Shown piece after piece: positions 16,701-24,810 of a stretch of 64,000 bases of DNA (the stretch's first letter is position 1; the number at the start of each line of letters is the position of its first letter). The notes beneath the pieces were generated by a model. It was not told the DNA's origin. It worked only from the letters and a program-made list of their open reading frames with translations, and ran no database searches. Source of the DNA: Ralstonia sp. 25mfcol4.1 (GTDB taxonomy: Bacteria; Pseudomonadota; Gammaproteobacteria; Burkholderiales; Burkholderiaceae). Location: the NCBI RefSeq assembly GCF_900104095.1, contig NZ_FNJO01000002.1, positions 558,001 to 622,000 on the forward strand, in the 5' to 3' direction. Made by a program: the position numbers and the translations under genes.

Positions 16701-18593
16701 TCAGGCGTCCTGCGTGGCGTCGCCGACCTCGATGTCGCGGGCGTCGGCATCGGGCGAACCCTGCGCGGCGTTGCGCGCCTGGATCTGCCACATCTCGGCG
16801 TAGCGGCCGTTGGCACGCATCAGGTCGGCATGGGTGCCGCGCTCGACGATGCGCCCGTGGTCCATCACCAGGATCTGGTCGGCGTGGACGACGGTGGACA
16901 GCCGGTGCGCGATCAGCAGCGTGGTGCGGTTCTGCGCCAGCCGCATCAGTTCGGCCTGGATGGCCTGTTCGGTGCGCGAGTCCAGCGCCGAGGTGGCCTC
17001 GTCGAACACCAGGATCGGCGGGTTCTTGAGCAGCGTGCGGGCGATGGCCACGCGCTGCTTCTCGCCGCCGGACAGCTTCAGGCCCCGCTCGCCCACCGGC
17101 GTGTCGTAGCCCTGCGGCAGTTCGCGGATGAAATGGTCGATCTGGGCAGCCTGCGCGGCGGCGATGACTTCCTCGCGCGTGGCCTCGGGCCGGCCATAGG
17201 CGATGTTGTAGTAGATGCTGTCGTTGAACAGCACGGTGTCCTGCGGCACGATGCCGATCGACGCCCGCAGCGTGGACTGGCGCACGCGGCGGATGTCCTG
17301 GCCGTCCACCTCGATGTCGCCCTGCGTCACGTCGTAGAAGCGAAACAGCAGCCGCGCCAGCGTGGACTTGCCCGATCCGCTGTGGCCCACCACGGCCGTG
17401 GTGGTGCCGGCGGCAATCGTGAAATCCACATCGTGCAGGATCACGCGATTCGATTCGTAGCCAAAACCGACGTGGCGGAAGCGTACCTCGGCGCCCTTGA
17501 CGCGCAGCGGAGGGGCGTCGGGGCTGTCGGCCACCTCCTGGTTGGTGCCCAGCAGCACGAACATGCGGTCCATGTCGGTGGTGGCCTGCTTGATCTCGCG
17601 GTAGATCACACCCAGGAAGTTGAGCGGGATGTACAACTGGATCATCAGCGTATTGACCAGCACCAGGTCACCCAGCGTGAGCTTGCCCGCCGCCACGCCC
17701 ACCGTGGCGCGCCACAGGATCAGGATCAGGCCCGTGGCGATGATGGCCTGCTGGCCGAAGTTCAGGAACGACAACGAATTCTGCGAGCGGATGGCCGCCG
17801 CGCGGTAGGTGCGCAGGTTCTCGTCGTAGCGGCGCGCCTCGTATTCCTCGTTGCCGAAATACTTGACCGTCTCGAAGTTCAGCAGCGAGTCGATGGCCTT
17901 CTGGTTGGCGCGCGAATCCAGTTCGTTCATCTTGCGCCGGAAGCGCGTGCGCCACTCGGTCACGACGATCGTGAACGTGATGTAGCCCACCAGCGCGCAC
18001 AGCGTGATGGCCGCGAACCAGATGTCGTAATGCAGGAAGAAGAAGCCGATGACCAGCGACATCTCCACCAGCGTCGGCAGGATGCTGTACAGCGAGTACG
18101 AAATCAGCGACTGGATGCCGCGGGTGCCGCGCTCGATGTCGCGGCTCATGCCGCCGGTCTGCCGCTCCAGGTGAAACCGCAGCGACAGCGCGTGCAGGTG
18201 CCGGAAGACTTGCAGCGCGATCTCCCGGACCGCGCTCTGCGTCACCTTCGAAAAGAGGATTTCACGCAACTCGGTGAACAGTGAGCCCGACAGCCGCAGC
18301 ACCCCGTAGGCAATGATCAGGCCGACCGGCACCACCAGCAGCGCCGTGACGTCGCCGGGCTTGATGTCCATCGCGTCGACGAGCTTCTTCATCAGCACCG
18401 GCACGCCCAGATTGGCCACCTTGGCAGCCACCAGGCAGGCCAGCGCCAGCATCACGCGCCACTTGTAGTGCCAGACGTAGGGCAGCAGGTTGCGGACGGT
18501 CTGCCAGTCGCTGCGGGGCGCACCGGCGCCCTTGAACAATGCATTGGCCGGCTCGGCGGGGGCGGGCTCGGCGGTCGTGGAATAGCGGCGCAT
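16701..18593 (-). CDS. Atm1/HMT1-type ABC exporter (fused membrane and ATPase domains)
   Basis: Half-transporter of 630 residues that works as a homodimer in the inner membrane. Residues about 35-330 form a six-helix exporter domain. The ATPase domain has Walker A GHSGSGKST (about 408-416), signature LSGGEKQR, Walker B ILVFDEATSALD and H-loop LIAHRLSTV. The sequence LLPYVWHYKWRV and the segments around FETVKYFGNEEYE and LGVIYREIKQ are those of the Atm1/HMT1 group, which exports glutathione-based or metal-conjugated thiols. Heavy-metal detoxification is a fair inference for Cupriavidus but unproven. It is divergent from the thioesterase gene, with about 110 bases between. Confidence 0.9.
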   Translation of the reverse strand: MRRYSTTAEPAPAEPANALFKGAGAPRSDWQTVRNLLPYVWHYKWRVMLALACLVAAKVANLGVPVLMKKLVDAMDIKPGDVTALLVVPVGLIIAYGVLRLSGSLFTELREILFSKVTQSAVREIALQVFRHLHALSLRFHLERQTGGMSRDIERGTRGIQSLISYSLYSILPTLVEMSLVIGFFFLHYDIWFAAITLCALVGYITFTIVVTEWRTRFRRKMNELDSRANQKAIDSLLNFETVKYFGNEEYEARRYDENLRTYRAAAIRSQNSLSFLNFGQQAIIATGLILILWRATVGVAAGKLTLGDLVLVNTLMIQLYIPLNFLGVIYREIKQATTDMDRMFVLLGTNQEVADSPDAPPLRVKGAEVRFRHVGFGYESNRVILHDVDFTIAAGTTTAVVGHSGSGKSTLARLLFRFYDVTQGDIEVDGQDIRRVRQSTLRASIGIVPQDTVLFNDSIYYNIAYGRPEATREEVIAAAQAAQIDHFIRELPQGYDTPVGERGLKLSGGEKQRVAIARTLLKNPPILVFDEATSALDSRTEQAIQAELMRLAQNRTTLLIAHRLSTVVHADQILVMDHGRIVERGTHADLMRANGRYAEMWQIQARNAAQGSPDADARDIEVGDATQDA

Positions 18594-18706
18594 ACGTTAG
18601 AATTCGTGCCAATGCCGCGATTGTCGCAGAGATCGCCAGGTACGGCAGACCGCCGCCTTATTGCCTTATGAATTCCCCGTATTTCCCGCTCTCATCGATC
18701 GCCGAC

Positions 18707-19108
18707 ATGTCCACTTCCTCCCCCCTCTCCGAACTGCCAGCCGGCAAGAACCCAGCCCTGCGTGTCGTGCCGATGCCCGCCGACGCCAACGTGCACGGCG
18801 ACGTGTTCGGCGGCTGGATCATGGCCCAGGTGGACATTGCCGGCTCGATTCCGGCGGTGGAGCGTGCCCAGGGCCGCGTGGCCACGGTGGCGGTGAACTC
18901 GTTCCTGTTCAAGCACCCGGTGTTCGTGGGCGACCTGGTCAGCTTCTACGCGGACATCGTCAAGACGGGCCGCACCTCGATCACGGTCTCAGTGGAGGTC
19001 TACGCGCAACGGATGCGCCACAGCCACGAGATCGTCAAGGTAACGGAAGCCACGCTGACGTACGTGGCCACCGACGAAAGCCGGCAACCGCGCGTGTTGC
19101 CGGCCTGA
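18707..19108 (+). CDS. Acyl-CoA thioesterase (YciA-like hotdog protein)
   Basis: Hydrolyses acyl-CoA to free acid and CoA. The 133-residue protein is a single hotdog domain with the catalytic segment MPADANVHGDVFGGWIMAQVD (Asn and Asp around residue 25-30), as in YciA. I chose the ATG at 18707 (MSTSSPLSE) because family members begin near there; an in-frame ATG at 18668 would add 13 residues. It stands alone, facing the fatty-acid cluster across a palindromic repeat. A role in buffering acyl-CoA during beta-oxidation fits the neighbours. Confidence 0.88.
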   Translation: MSTSSPLSELPAGKNPALRVVPMPADANVHGDVFGGWIMAQVDIAGSIPAVERAQGRVATVAVNSFLFKHPVFVGDLVSFYADIVKTGRTSITVSVEVYAQRMRHSHEIVKVTEATLTYVATDESRQPRVLPA

Positions 19109-19133
19109 TCGGGCCGATGGGACGGGTTGGATT

Positions 19134-19160
19134 CCCCGCTCCCGAAAGACGGGAGCGGGG
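19134..19160. repeat. Palindromic GC-rich repeat
   Basis: Perfect inverted repeat CCCCGCTCCCG - AAAGA - CGGGAGCGGGG between two convergent genes. Same family of dispersed palindromes as at 24755 and 53061. Confidence 0.7.
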
Positions 19161-19168
19161 AGCACGCC

Positions 19169-19945
19169 TCAGTCGAACTTCGAGAAATCCGGCTTGCGCT
19201 TTTCGAAGAACGCCGTGAACGCCTCCTTGGCTTCCGGGGCCACCAGCATGCGGCGAAACACCTCGCCCTCTTCGGCCATTTTCTTCTCGATGGTCGCCAC
19301 ATCGTCCCCCTTCATCAGCCGCTTGGTCTCGCGCAGTGACGACGCCGGCAGCGCCGCCAGCTTCGCCGCCTGCTGGCGCACGTAGTCCGACAGCTCCGCC
19401 ACGGGCAGCACCTTCGTCACCAGCCCGATCGCGAATGCTTCCTGCGCGCTGAATGCCTCGCCCAGCAGCAGCTTCTCGGCGGCCCGCTGGTAGCCGACCA
19501 GTCGCGGGAGCAGCAGGCTCGACGCGGCCTCGGGGCACAGGCCGAGCTGCGCGAACGGCAACGACAGCTTGGCGGTGTCCGATGCGTAGACCAGGTCGCA
19601 ATGCAGCAGCAGCGTGGTGCCGATGCCCACGGCCGCGCCGCTCACCGACGCCACCACCGGCTTGGTGGCATGGCTGATGGCGTGCAGGAACTGGAACACC
19701 GGCGGCTGGGCGCCGTCACTGCCCTGCGTCGGCGGACGCTTCATGAAGTCCTCCAGATCGTTGCCGGCCGTGAAGATTTCGGGCTTTCCCTCGATCACGA
19801 TCACGCGCACGGCGTTATCGGATTCGGCGGCGCGCAGTGCGTCGGCCATGGTCTGGTACATGGCGGCCGTAATGGCGTTCTTCTTGTCGATGCGATCGAA
19901 ACCAATGGTCAGGATGCCCTGGTCGATGCGGGTGGCAATGCTCAT
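19169..19945 (-). CDS. Enoyl-CoA hydratase/isomerase family protein
   Basis: Crotonase-fold protein of 258 residues. It shows the CoA-binding and oxyanion segments FTAGNDLEDFM (about 58-68) and SVSGAAVGIGTTLLLHCDLVYAS (about 100-122), and PEAASSLLLPRLVG (about 138-151). Where classical hydratases carry a second catalytic Glu the sequence is different, so isomerase or another crotonase activity is possible. The ATG at 19945 is preceded by GAGGAAGAC. Last gene of the minus-strand fatty-acid cluster, 35 bases after the DegV-like gene. Confidence 0.88.
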   Translation of the reverse strand: MSIATRIDQGILTIGFDRIDKKNAITAAMYQTMADALRAAESDNAVRVIVIEGKPEIFTAGNDLEDFMKRPPTQGSDGAQPPVFQFLHAISHATKPVVASVSGAAVGIGTTLLLHCDLVYASDTAKLSLPFAQLGLCPEAASSLLLPRLVGYQRAAEKLLLGEAFSAQEAFAIGLVTKVLPVAELSDYVRQQAAKLAALPASSLRETKRLMKGDDVATIEKKMAEEGEVFRRMLVAPEAKEAFTAFFEKRKPDFSKFD

Positions 19946-19980
19946 GTCTTCCTCGTCTCGGTCGTGATGCAGACTGCCGC

Positions 19981-20937
19981 TCACACAAACGGTGGCGGCA
20001 TGTCGGAAAGATAACTGAGGCCGAACGCGCCGGCGCCCACGTTGAGCGCGACGGTCAGGCTCATCGGCGCGAGCATCAGCTCCACGCCATACTTCGCGGC
20101 GGTCTCGGCCAGGGACTGCCATGCCGGCCACGATTCCACCTCGTCCAGATCCCCCGCATAGGCGGCGGCCACGGCGGGCGTTAGCAGGCACCGCGCCCGG
20201 ATGCAGGCTTCCACATGGCCCAGCAGGCGGCGCATGCCCTCCTCTGCGCCGCGCACCTTGGCAATCGCCTCGGTCTCGCCCTGGTGCATGCGGATCACCG
20301 GGCGGATATTGAACGCGCTGCCCAGCATGTAGCGGCTCCACGTGATGCTGTTCTCGCCCTTGTGCTTGGCGCGCGTGTACATGTACAGCAGCTCGTCGGG
20401 GATCAGGAACATGTGCGCCGCGTCGCGCAGGCGGCTCTCCACGGCGCCGACCACGTCGGAGGCCTTCGCGCCATTGGCGAGCATGCGGGCCGCCTCGCGC
20501 ACGATCAGCTCCTGGCCGGGGCCGATGGCGCCGGTGTCGATCACGGTCAGGTCGAACAGGCCGCTGCGGCCGGCGTCCTTGCGCAGCTTGAAGCTGCGGG
20601 CAACGGTGCCCACCACCGCGCCGGTGGCATTCGCGTAAAGCTTGCTGCGGCTGCTGGCGATGGTCAGCAGGATGGCGCGGTCGCAACCGGCCACGACGTT
20701 CTTCAGCAGATGGTCTTCCAGTTCGCGTTCGAGCAGCGGGATCGATTCGGCGTAGTGGTCCTGCTTGCCCACCAGGTACTGGTGGTAGAGGTCCGGCAGC
20801 GCGGCCTCGTCGCGCGTGTCGACCACGAAGCGGTCGCCGGCGCGGATGCGGAACGGGATGGTGCGGACGCCCAGCGCGTCCATCATCGAACGCGGCATGT
20901 CGCATGCCGCGTCGGCCAGAATGGCGGTCTCCTGCAT
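19981..20937 (-). CDS. DegV family fatty-acid-binding protein
   Basis: The 318-residue protein has the DegV pattern: AILADAACDMP at the start, IPFRIRAGDRFVVDTRD, LLTIASSRSKLYANA for the fatty-acid head-group site, and TVIDTGAIGPGQELIVREAA. DegV proteins bind a long-chain fatty acid in a deep pocket; in some bacteria they are the FakB partner of a fatty acid kinase. No FakA is visible here, so its role is open. It lies between FadA-like and enoyl-CoA hydratase genes, which fits fatty-acid handling. The ATG at 20937 has a GGAGGAGAACAAC binding site. Confidence 0.85.
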   Translation of the reverse strand: MQETAILADAACDMPRSMMDALGVRTIPFRIRAGDRFVVDTRDEAALPDLYHQYLVGKQDHYAESIPLLERELEDHLLKNVVAGCDRAILLTIASSRSKLYANATGAVVGTVARSFKLRKDAGRSGLFDLTVIDTGAIGPGQELIVREAARMLANGAKASDVVGAVESRLRDAAHMFLIPDELLYMYTRAKHKGENSITWSRYMLGSAFNIRPVIRMHQGETEAIAKVRGAEEGMRRLLGHVEACIRARCLLTPAVAAAYAGDLDEVESWPAWQSLAETAAKYGVELMLAPMSLTVALNVGAGAFGLSYLSDMPPPFV

Positions 20938-21016
20938 GTTGTTGTTCTCCTCCGGGTCAGTGCGTCAACGTGTTGGCATCTTCGTGTCCATACATTTCTT
21001 CATCTGATCGAAGGTT

Positions 21017-21042
21017 GGGACAGCCCTGCCCCGGGCTGTCCC
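21017..21042. other. Intra-operon hairpin between the FadA-like and DegV-like genes
   Basis: Perfect inverted repeat GGGACAGCCC (21017-21026) / GGGCTGTCCC (21033-21042) just after the thiolase stop. There is no T run on the minus strand, so it is more likely an mRNA-stabilising stem than a terminator. Confidence 0.5.
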
Positions 21043-21052
21043 TGCGGCGCGT

Positions 21053-22249
21053 TCAGACGCGCTCGAAGATTCCGGCGGCGCCCATGCCCGTGCCCACGCA
21101 CATGGTGACCATGCCGTACTTCAGGTTGTGGCGACGCAGCGCGTGCACCACGGTGGCCGAACGGATCGCGCCGGTCGCGCCAAGCGGATGGCCCAGCGCA
21201 ATGGCGCCGCCCATGCGGTTCACGCGGCCCGGATCGAGTTCCAGGTCACGCATCACCGCCAGCGACTGCGCGGCGAACGCCTCGTTCAGCTCGATCCACT
21301 CGATCTGGTCCTGCGTCAGGCCACCGGCCTTCAGCGCGGCCGGAATCGCAGCCTTCGGGCCGATCCCCATGATCTCCGGCGGCACGCCGCGCACCGCGAA
21401 CGATACGAAGCGGGCCAGCGGCACCAGGTTGAACTGCTTGAGGATCTTTTCCGAGACCAGGATCAGCGCACCGGCACCATCCGACGTCTGCGAGCTGTTG
21501 CCGGCCGTCACGCTGCCCTTGTTGGCGAACACCGGGCGCAGCTTGGCCAGGCCTTCCACCGACGTATCGGGGCGTGGACCCTCGTCCAGCGAGATAGTAC
21601 GCGTCTTGACGCTGACCTGGCCAGTGGCAAGGTCCGGGAACCTCTCGACTACCTCGATCGGGGTAATTTCGTCGTTGAATTCGCCGGCCTGCTGCGCGGC
21701 GATGGCCTTCTGGTGCGACGCCAGCGCGAACGCGTCCTGGTCTTCGCGGCTCACCTGCCATTGCGTGGCCACCTTCTCGGCCGTCAGGCCCATGCCGTAG
21801 GCAATGCCCACGTTCTCGTCGCGCTCGAAGATCGACGGCGACATCGACGGCGAGTTGCCCATCATCGGCACCATGCTCATCGATTCGATGCCGGCGGCAA
21901 TCATCACGTCGGATTCGCCCACGCGGATGCGGTCGGCCGCCATGGCCACGGCCGACAGGCCCGAGGCGCAGAAGCGGTTCACCGTAATGCCACCCACCGT
22001 ATTGGGCAGGCCGGACAGCAGCGCGCCGATACGCGCCACGTTCAGGCCCTGCTGGGCTTCGGGAATGGCGCAGCCAACGATGGCGTCTTCGATCAGCGCC
22101 GGGTCCAGGCCCGGCACCTGGGCCACCGCGGCCTTCAGGATCGAGGCCAGCAGGTCGTCGGGGCGGGTGTTCTTGAACGCGCCCTTCGGGGCCTTGCCAA
22201 TCGGCGAACGGGTAGCCGCAACGATGTAGGCGTCTTGCAGTTGTTTCAT
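21053..22249 (-). CDS. fadA: Acetyl-CoA acyltransferase (3-ketoacyl-CoA thiolase, FadA-like)
   Basis: Last step of beta-oxidation: cleaves 3-ketoacyl-CoA with CoA to give acetyl-CoA. The 398-residue thiolase has the nucleophile in NRFCASGLSA (Cys 94), the histidine in GHPLGATG (about 350) and the second cysteine in MCVGTGMGAA (about 386). The ATG at 22249 lies 24 bases after the FadB-like gene, so the two form the classical FadB/FadA pair in one operon. Confidence 0.93.
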   Translation of the reverse strand: MKQLQDAYIVAATRSPIGKAPKGAFKNTRPDDLLASILKAAVAQVPGLDPALIEDAIVGCAIPEAQQGLNVARIGALLSGLPNTVGGITVNRFCASGLSAVAMAADRIRVGESDVMIAAGIESMSMVPMMGNSPSMSPSIFERDENVGIAYGMGLTAEKVATQWQVSREDQDAFALASHQKAIAAQQAGEFNDEITPIEVVERFPDLATGQVSVKTRTISLDEGPRPDTSVEGLAKLRPVFANKGSVTAGNSSQTSDGAGALILVSEKILKQFNLVPLARFVSFAVRGVPPEIMGIGPKAAIPAALKAGGLTQDQIEWIELNEAFAAQSLAVMRDLELDPGRVNRMGGAIALGHPLGATGAIRSATVVHALRRHNLKYGMVTMCVGTGMGAAGIFERV

Positions 22250-22272
22250 GATGTCGGTTCCTCGTTGGCGGA

Positions 22273-24699
22273 TTAGTTGCGCACCGGCTTGCCCGTCTGC
22301 AGCATGCCCATGATGCGCTCCTGCGTCTTGCCGTTGCCCAGCAGGTCGATGAACGCCTTGCGTTCCAGCGCCAGCAGCCAGTCTTCGCTGACCAGCGAGC
22401 CCGCCTCCACGTCGCCACCGCACACCACTTCGGCAATGCGCGACGCGATCAGGAAATCGTGCGCCGAGATGAAGTTGCCGTCGCGCATGTTGACGAGCGA
22501 TGCCTTGATCGTGGCGATGCCCGAGCGGCCAGCCACCGGAATCAGCTGGCCCGGCAGCGGCGCGCGGTAGCCGGCATTGGCCAGCGCGCGCACCTCGCTC
22601 TGCGCCACGTACAGCAGTTCGTGGACGTTGTAGACGATGGTGTCGGTCGGCTGCACGTAGCCCATCTTCTGCGCGTCGAGCGCCGACGTCGACACCTTGG
22701 CCATCGCGGCCGCCTGGAAGCGGTTGGTGACGAAATTCAGGTAGTTCGTGCTGCCGGCAGCCTGCGCCGCCTTCGCCGCCGCAATCGCGGCTTCCTTCAG
22801 GCCGCCGCCGGCCGGCACCAGGCCCACGCCCACTTCCACCAGGCCCACGTAGCTTTCCATCGCCACCACGCGCTTGGCCGAATGCAGCATCAGTTCGCAG
22901 CCGCCGCCCAGCGCGATACCCGACACGGCCGGCACCACCGGCACCGCCGCGTACTTCACGCGCATCATGGTGTCCTGGAACTTCTTCACGAACGGCTCGA
23001 TGCCCTTGGCACCGCCCATCATGAAGGCCGGCATCGCGGCCTCCAGATTCGCACCGGCCGAGAACGGACCGCCCGGCGCGCCCAGCTGCAGCGACGTCGG
23101 CTGCCAGACCACCAGGCCCTTGTACCCGGCTTCGGCCAGGTCCACGGCGCGCACGATGGTGTCGAGCACGTCCGGGCCAATCGTGTTCATCTTGCTCTTG
23201 AACGAGATGACCAGCACATCGTCGGCGCCTTCGCTGGTCCAGATGCGCGCACCGTCGTTCTCTTCGATGGTCTTGCCGGCGCGACGCGGGTCGGCGGCAT
23301 CGGTGCCCTTGATGGCGGCACGGAACACCTGGCGCTCGTAGACCGGCAGCGCGGCACGCTTGACGAAGCTGCTGGTCGCCGGCGACCACGAGCCCTGTGC
23401 CGTATGCACGCCGCCGTTGTCGGCAACCGGGCCTTGCATCACCCAGGCCGGCAGCGTCACATTGGCCAGCGCCTTGCCTGCGTCGATGTCTTCCTTGACC
23501 CACTGCGCCACCTGCGTCCAGCCGGCGGCCTGCCAGTCCTCGAACGGACCCGAGTTCCAGCCGAAGCCCCAGCGAATCGCGAGGTCGATGTCGGCGGCCG
23601 ACCCGGCGATCTGTTCCAGATAGACGCCGATGTAGTGGAACACGTCACGGAACACGGCCCACAGGAACTGCGCCTGCGGGTTGGTCGATTCGCGCAGCAG
23701 CCTGATGCGCTCGGCAGGATCCTTCTTGAGCATGCGCACGACGATCTCGTCGGCCTTCTTGCCCGAATCCACGTACTGGCCGGTCTTGGCGTCCAGCACC
23801 TTGATGGCCTTGCCTTCCTTCTTGTAGAAGCCCGCACCGGTCTTCTGGCCCAGCGCGCCGGCATCCACGAGGCCCTTCAGCACGGCCGGCGTCTTGTAGA
23901 CGGCCGCGAACGGGTCGCCGCCCAGGCCGTCCTGCATGGTCTTGATCACATGCGCCATCGTGTCCAGGCCCACCACATCGGCGGTCCGGAACGTGGCCGA
24001 CTTGGCGCGGCCCAGCTTGGTGCCGGTCAGGTCGTCGACGATATCGAACGGAATGCCGTACTTTTCGGCTTCGGCGAACACCGCCAGGATCGAGAAGATC
24101 CCCACGCGGTTGGCGATGAAGTTCGGCGTGTCCTTGGCACGCACCACGCCCTTGCCGAGCGTGGTGGTCAGGAACGCTTCCAGGCGGTCCAGGATTTCCG
24201 GCTTCGTGGTGGCGGTCGGGATCAGTTCCACCAGATGCATGTAGCGCGGCGGATTGAAGAAGTGCACGCCGCAGAAGCGCGCCTTCAGGCCGGCGTCGAA
24301 ACCGTCCGACAGCGCCGTGATCGACAGGCCCGATGTATTCGTCGCGAAGATCGCGTTCGGCGCCAGGTGCGGCGCCACCTTCTTGTAGAGATCGTGCTTC
24401 CAGTCCATGCGTTCGGCGATCGCCTCGATCACCACATCGCATTCCTTGAGCAGTTCGATATCGTCCTCGTAGTTGGCCGCGCGGATCAGGCCCGCTTCGT
24501 CCTTGATGCCCAGCGGCGCCGGCGACAGCTTCTTGAGGTTTTCGATGGCACGCAGGGCGATGCCATTCTTGGGGCCTTCGTTGGCCGGCAGGTCGAACAG
24601 CACCACGGGCACGCGGGCGTTGACCAGGTGGGCGGCGATCTGCGCCCCCATGACGCCGGCACCCAGCACGGCGACTTTCTTGACGATGAAATTGGACAT
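22273..24699 (-). CDS. fadB: 3-hydroxyacyl-CoA dehydrogenase / enoyl-CoA hydratase fusion (FadB-like)
   Basis: Bifunctional beta-oxidation enzyme of 808 residues. The dehydrogenase comes first: Rossmann motif VAVLGAGVMGAQIAAHL (about 9-25), NTSGLSI and HFFNPPRYMHLVE, with the helical C-terminal domain to about residue 420. A crotonase domain follows (about 490-720), with SAGANLEAAM and PAVSGIALGGGCELMLHSAKRV. This order is the reverse of E. coli FadB (hydratase first), as in many betaproteobacterial enzymes. The ATG at 24699 follows AGGAGCGCGC. It forms an operon with the thiolase downstream. Confidence 0.92.
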   Translation of the reverse strand: MSNFIVKKVAVLGAGVMGAQIAAHLVNARVPVVLFDLPANEGPKNGIALRAIENLKKLSPAPLGIKDEAGLIRAANYEDDIELLKECDVVIEAIAERMDWKHDLYKKVAPHLAPNAIFATNTSGLSITALSDGFDAGLKARFCGVHFFNPPRYMHLVELIPTATTKPEILDRLEAFLTTTLGKGVVRAKDTPNFIANRVGIFSILAVFAEAEKYGIPFDIVDDLTGTKLGRAKSATFRTADVVGLDTMAHVIKTMQDGLGGDPFAAVYKTPAVLKGLVDAGALGQKTGAGFYKKEGKAIKVLDAKTGQYVDSGKKADEIVVRMLKKDPAERIRLLRESTNPQAQFLWAVFRDVFHYIGVYLEQIAGSAADIDLAIRWGFGWNSGPFEDWQAAGWTQVAQWVKEDIDAGKALANVTLPAWVMQGPVADNGGVHTAQGSWSPATSSFVKRAALPVYERQVFRAAIKGTDAADPRRAGKTIEENDGARIWTSEGADDVLVISFKSKMNTIGPDVLDTIVRAVDLAEAGYKGLVVWQPTSLQLGAPGGPFSAGANLEAAMPAFMMGGAKGIEPFVKKFQDTMMRVKYAAVPVVPAVSGIALGGGCELMLHSAKRVVAMESYVGLVEVGVGLVPAGGGLKEAAIAAAKAAQAAGSTNYLNFVTNRFQAAAMAKVSTSALDAQKMGYVQPTDTIVYNVHELLYVAQSEVRALANAGYRAPLPGQLIPVAGRSGIATIKASLVNMRDGNFISAHDFLIASRIAEVVCGGDVEAGSLVSEDWLLALERKAFIDLLGNGKTQERIMGMLQTGKPVRN

Positions 24700-24754
24700 G
24701 CGCGCTCCTAGAGTCGTGAGCGTTTGGGAGAGAGTTTTGCGTGCGTTCGGTTTT

Positions 24755-24785
24755 CTCCCCGCTCCTGCGAGGCGGGAGCGGGGAG
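24755..24785. repeat. Palindromic GC-rich repeat
   Basis: Inverted repeat CTCCCCGCTCC ... GGAGCGGGGAG in the gap between the acyl-CoA dehydrogenase stop and the fadB start. Same core as the element at 19134. Confidence 0.7.
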
Positions 24786-24810
24786 CGACACCATCAGTCA
24801 ATGCAGACCG

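Noticed and set aside
22459..24711. 750-residue plus-strand frame antisense to fadB
   Set aside because: Antisense shadow; the FadB-like frame shows intact Rossmann and crotonase motifs.
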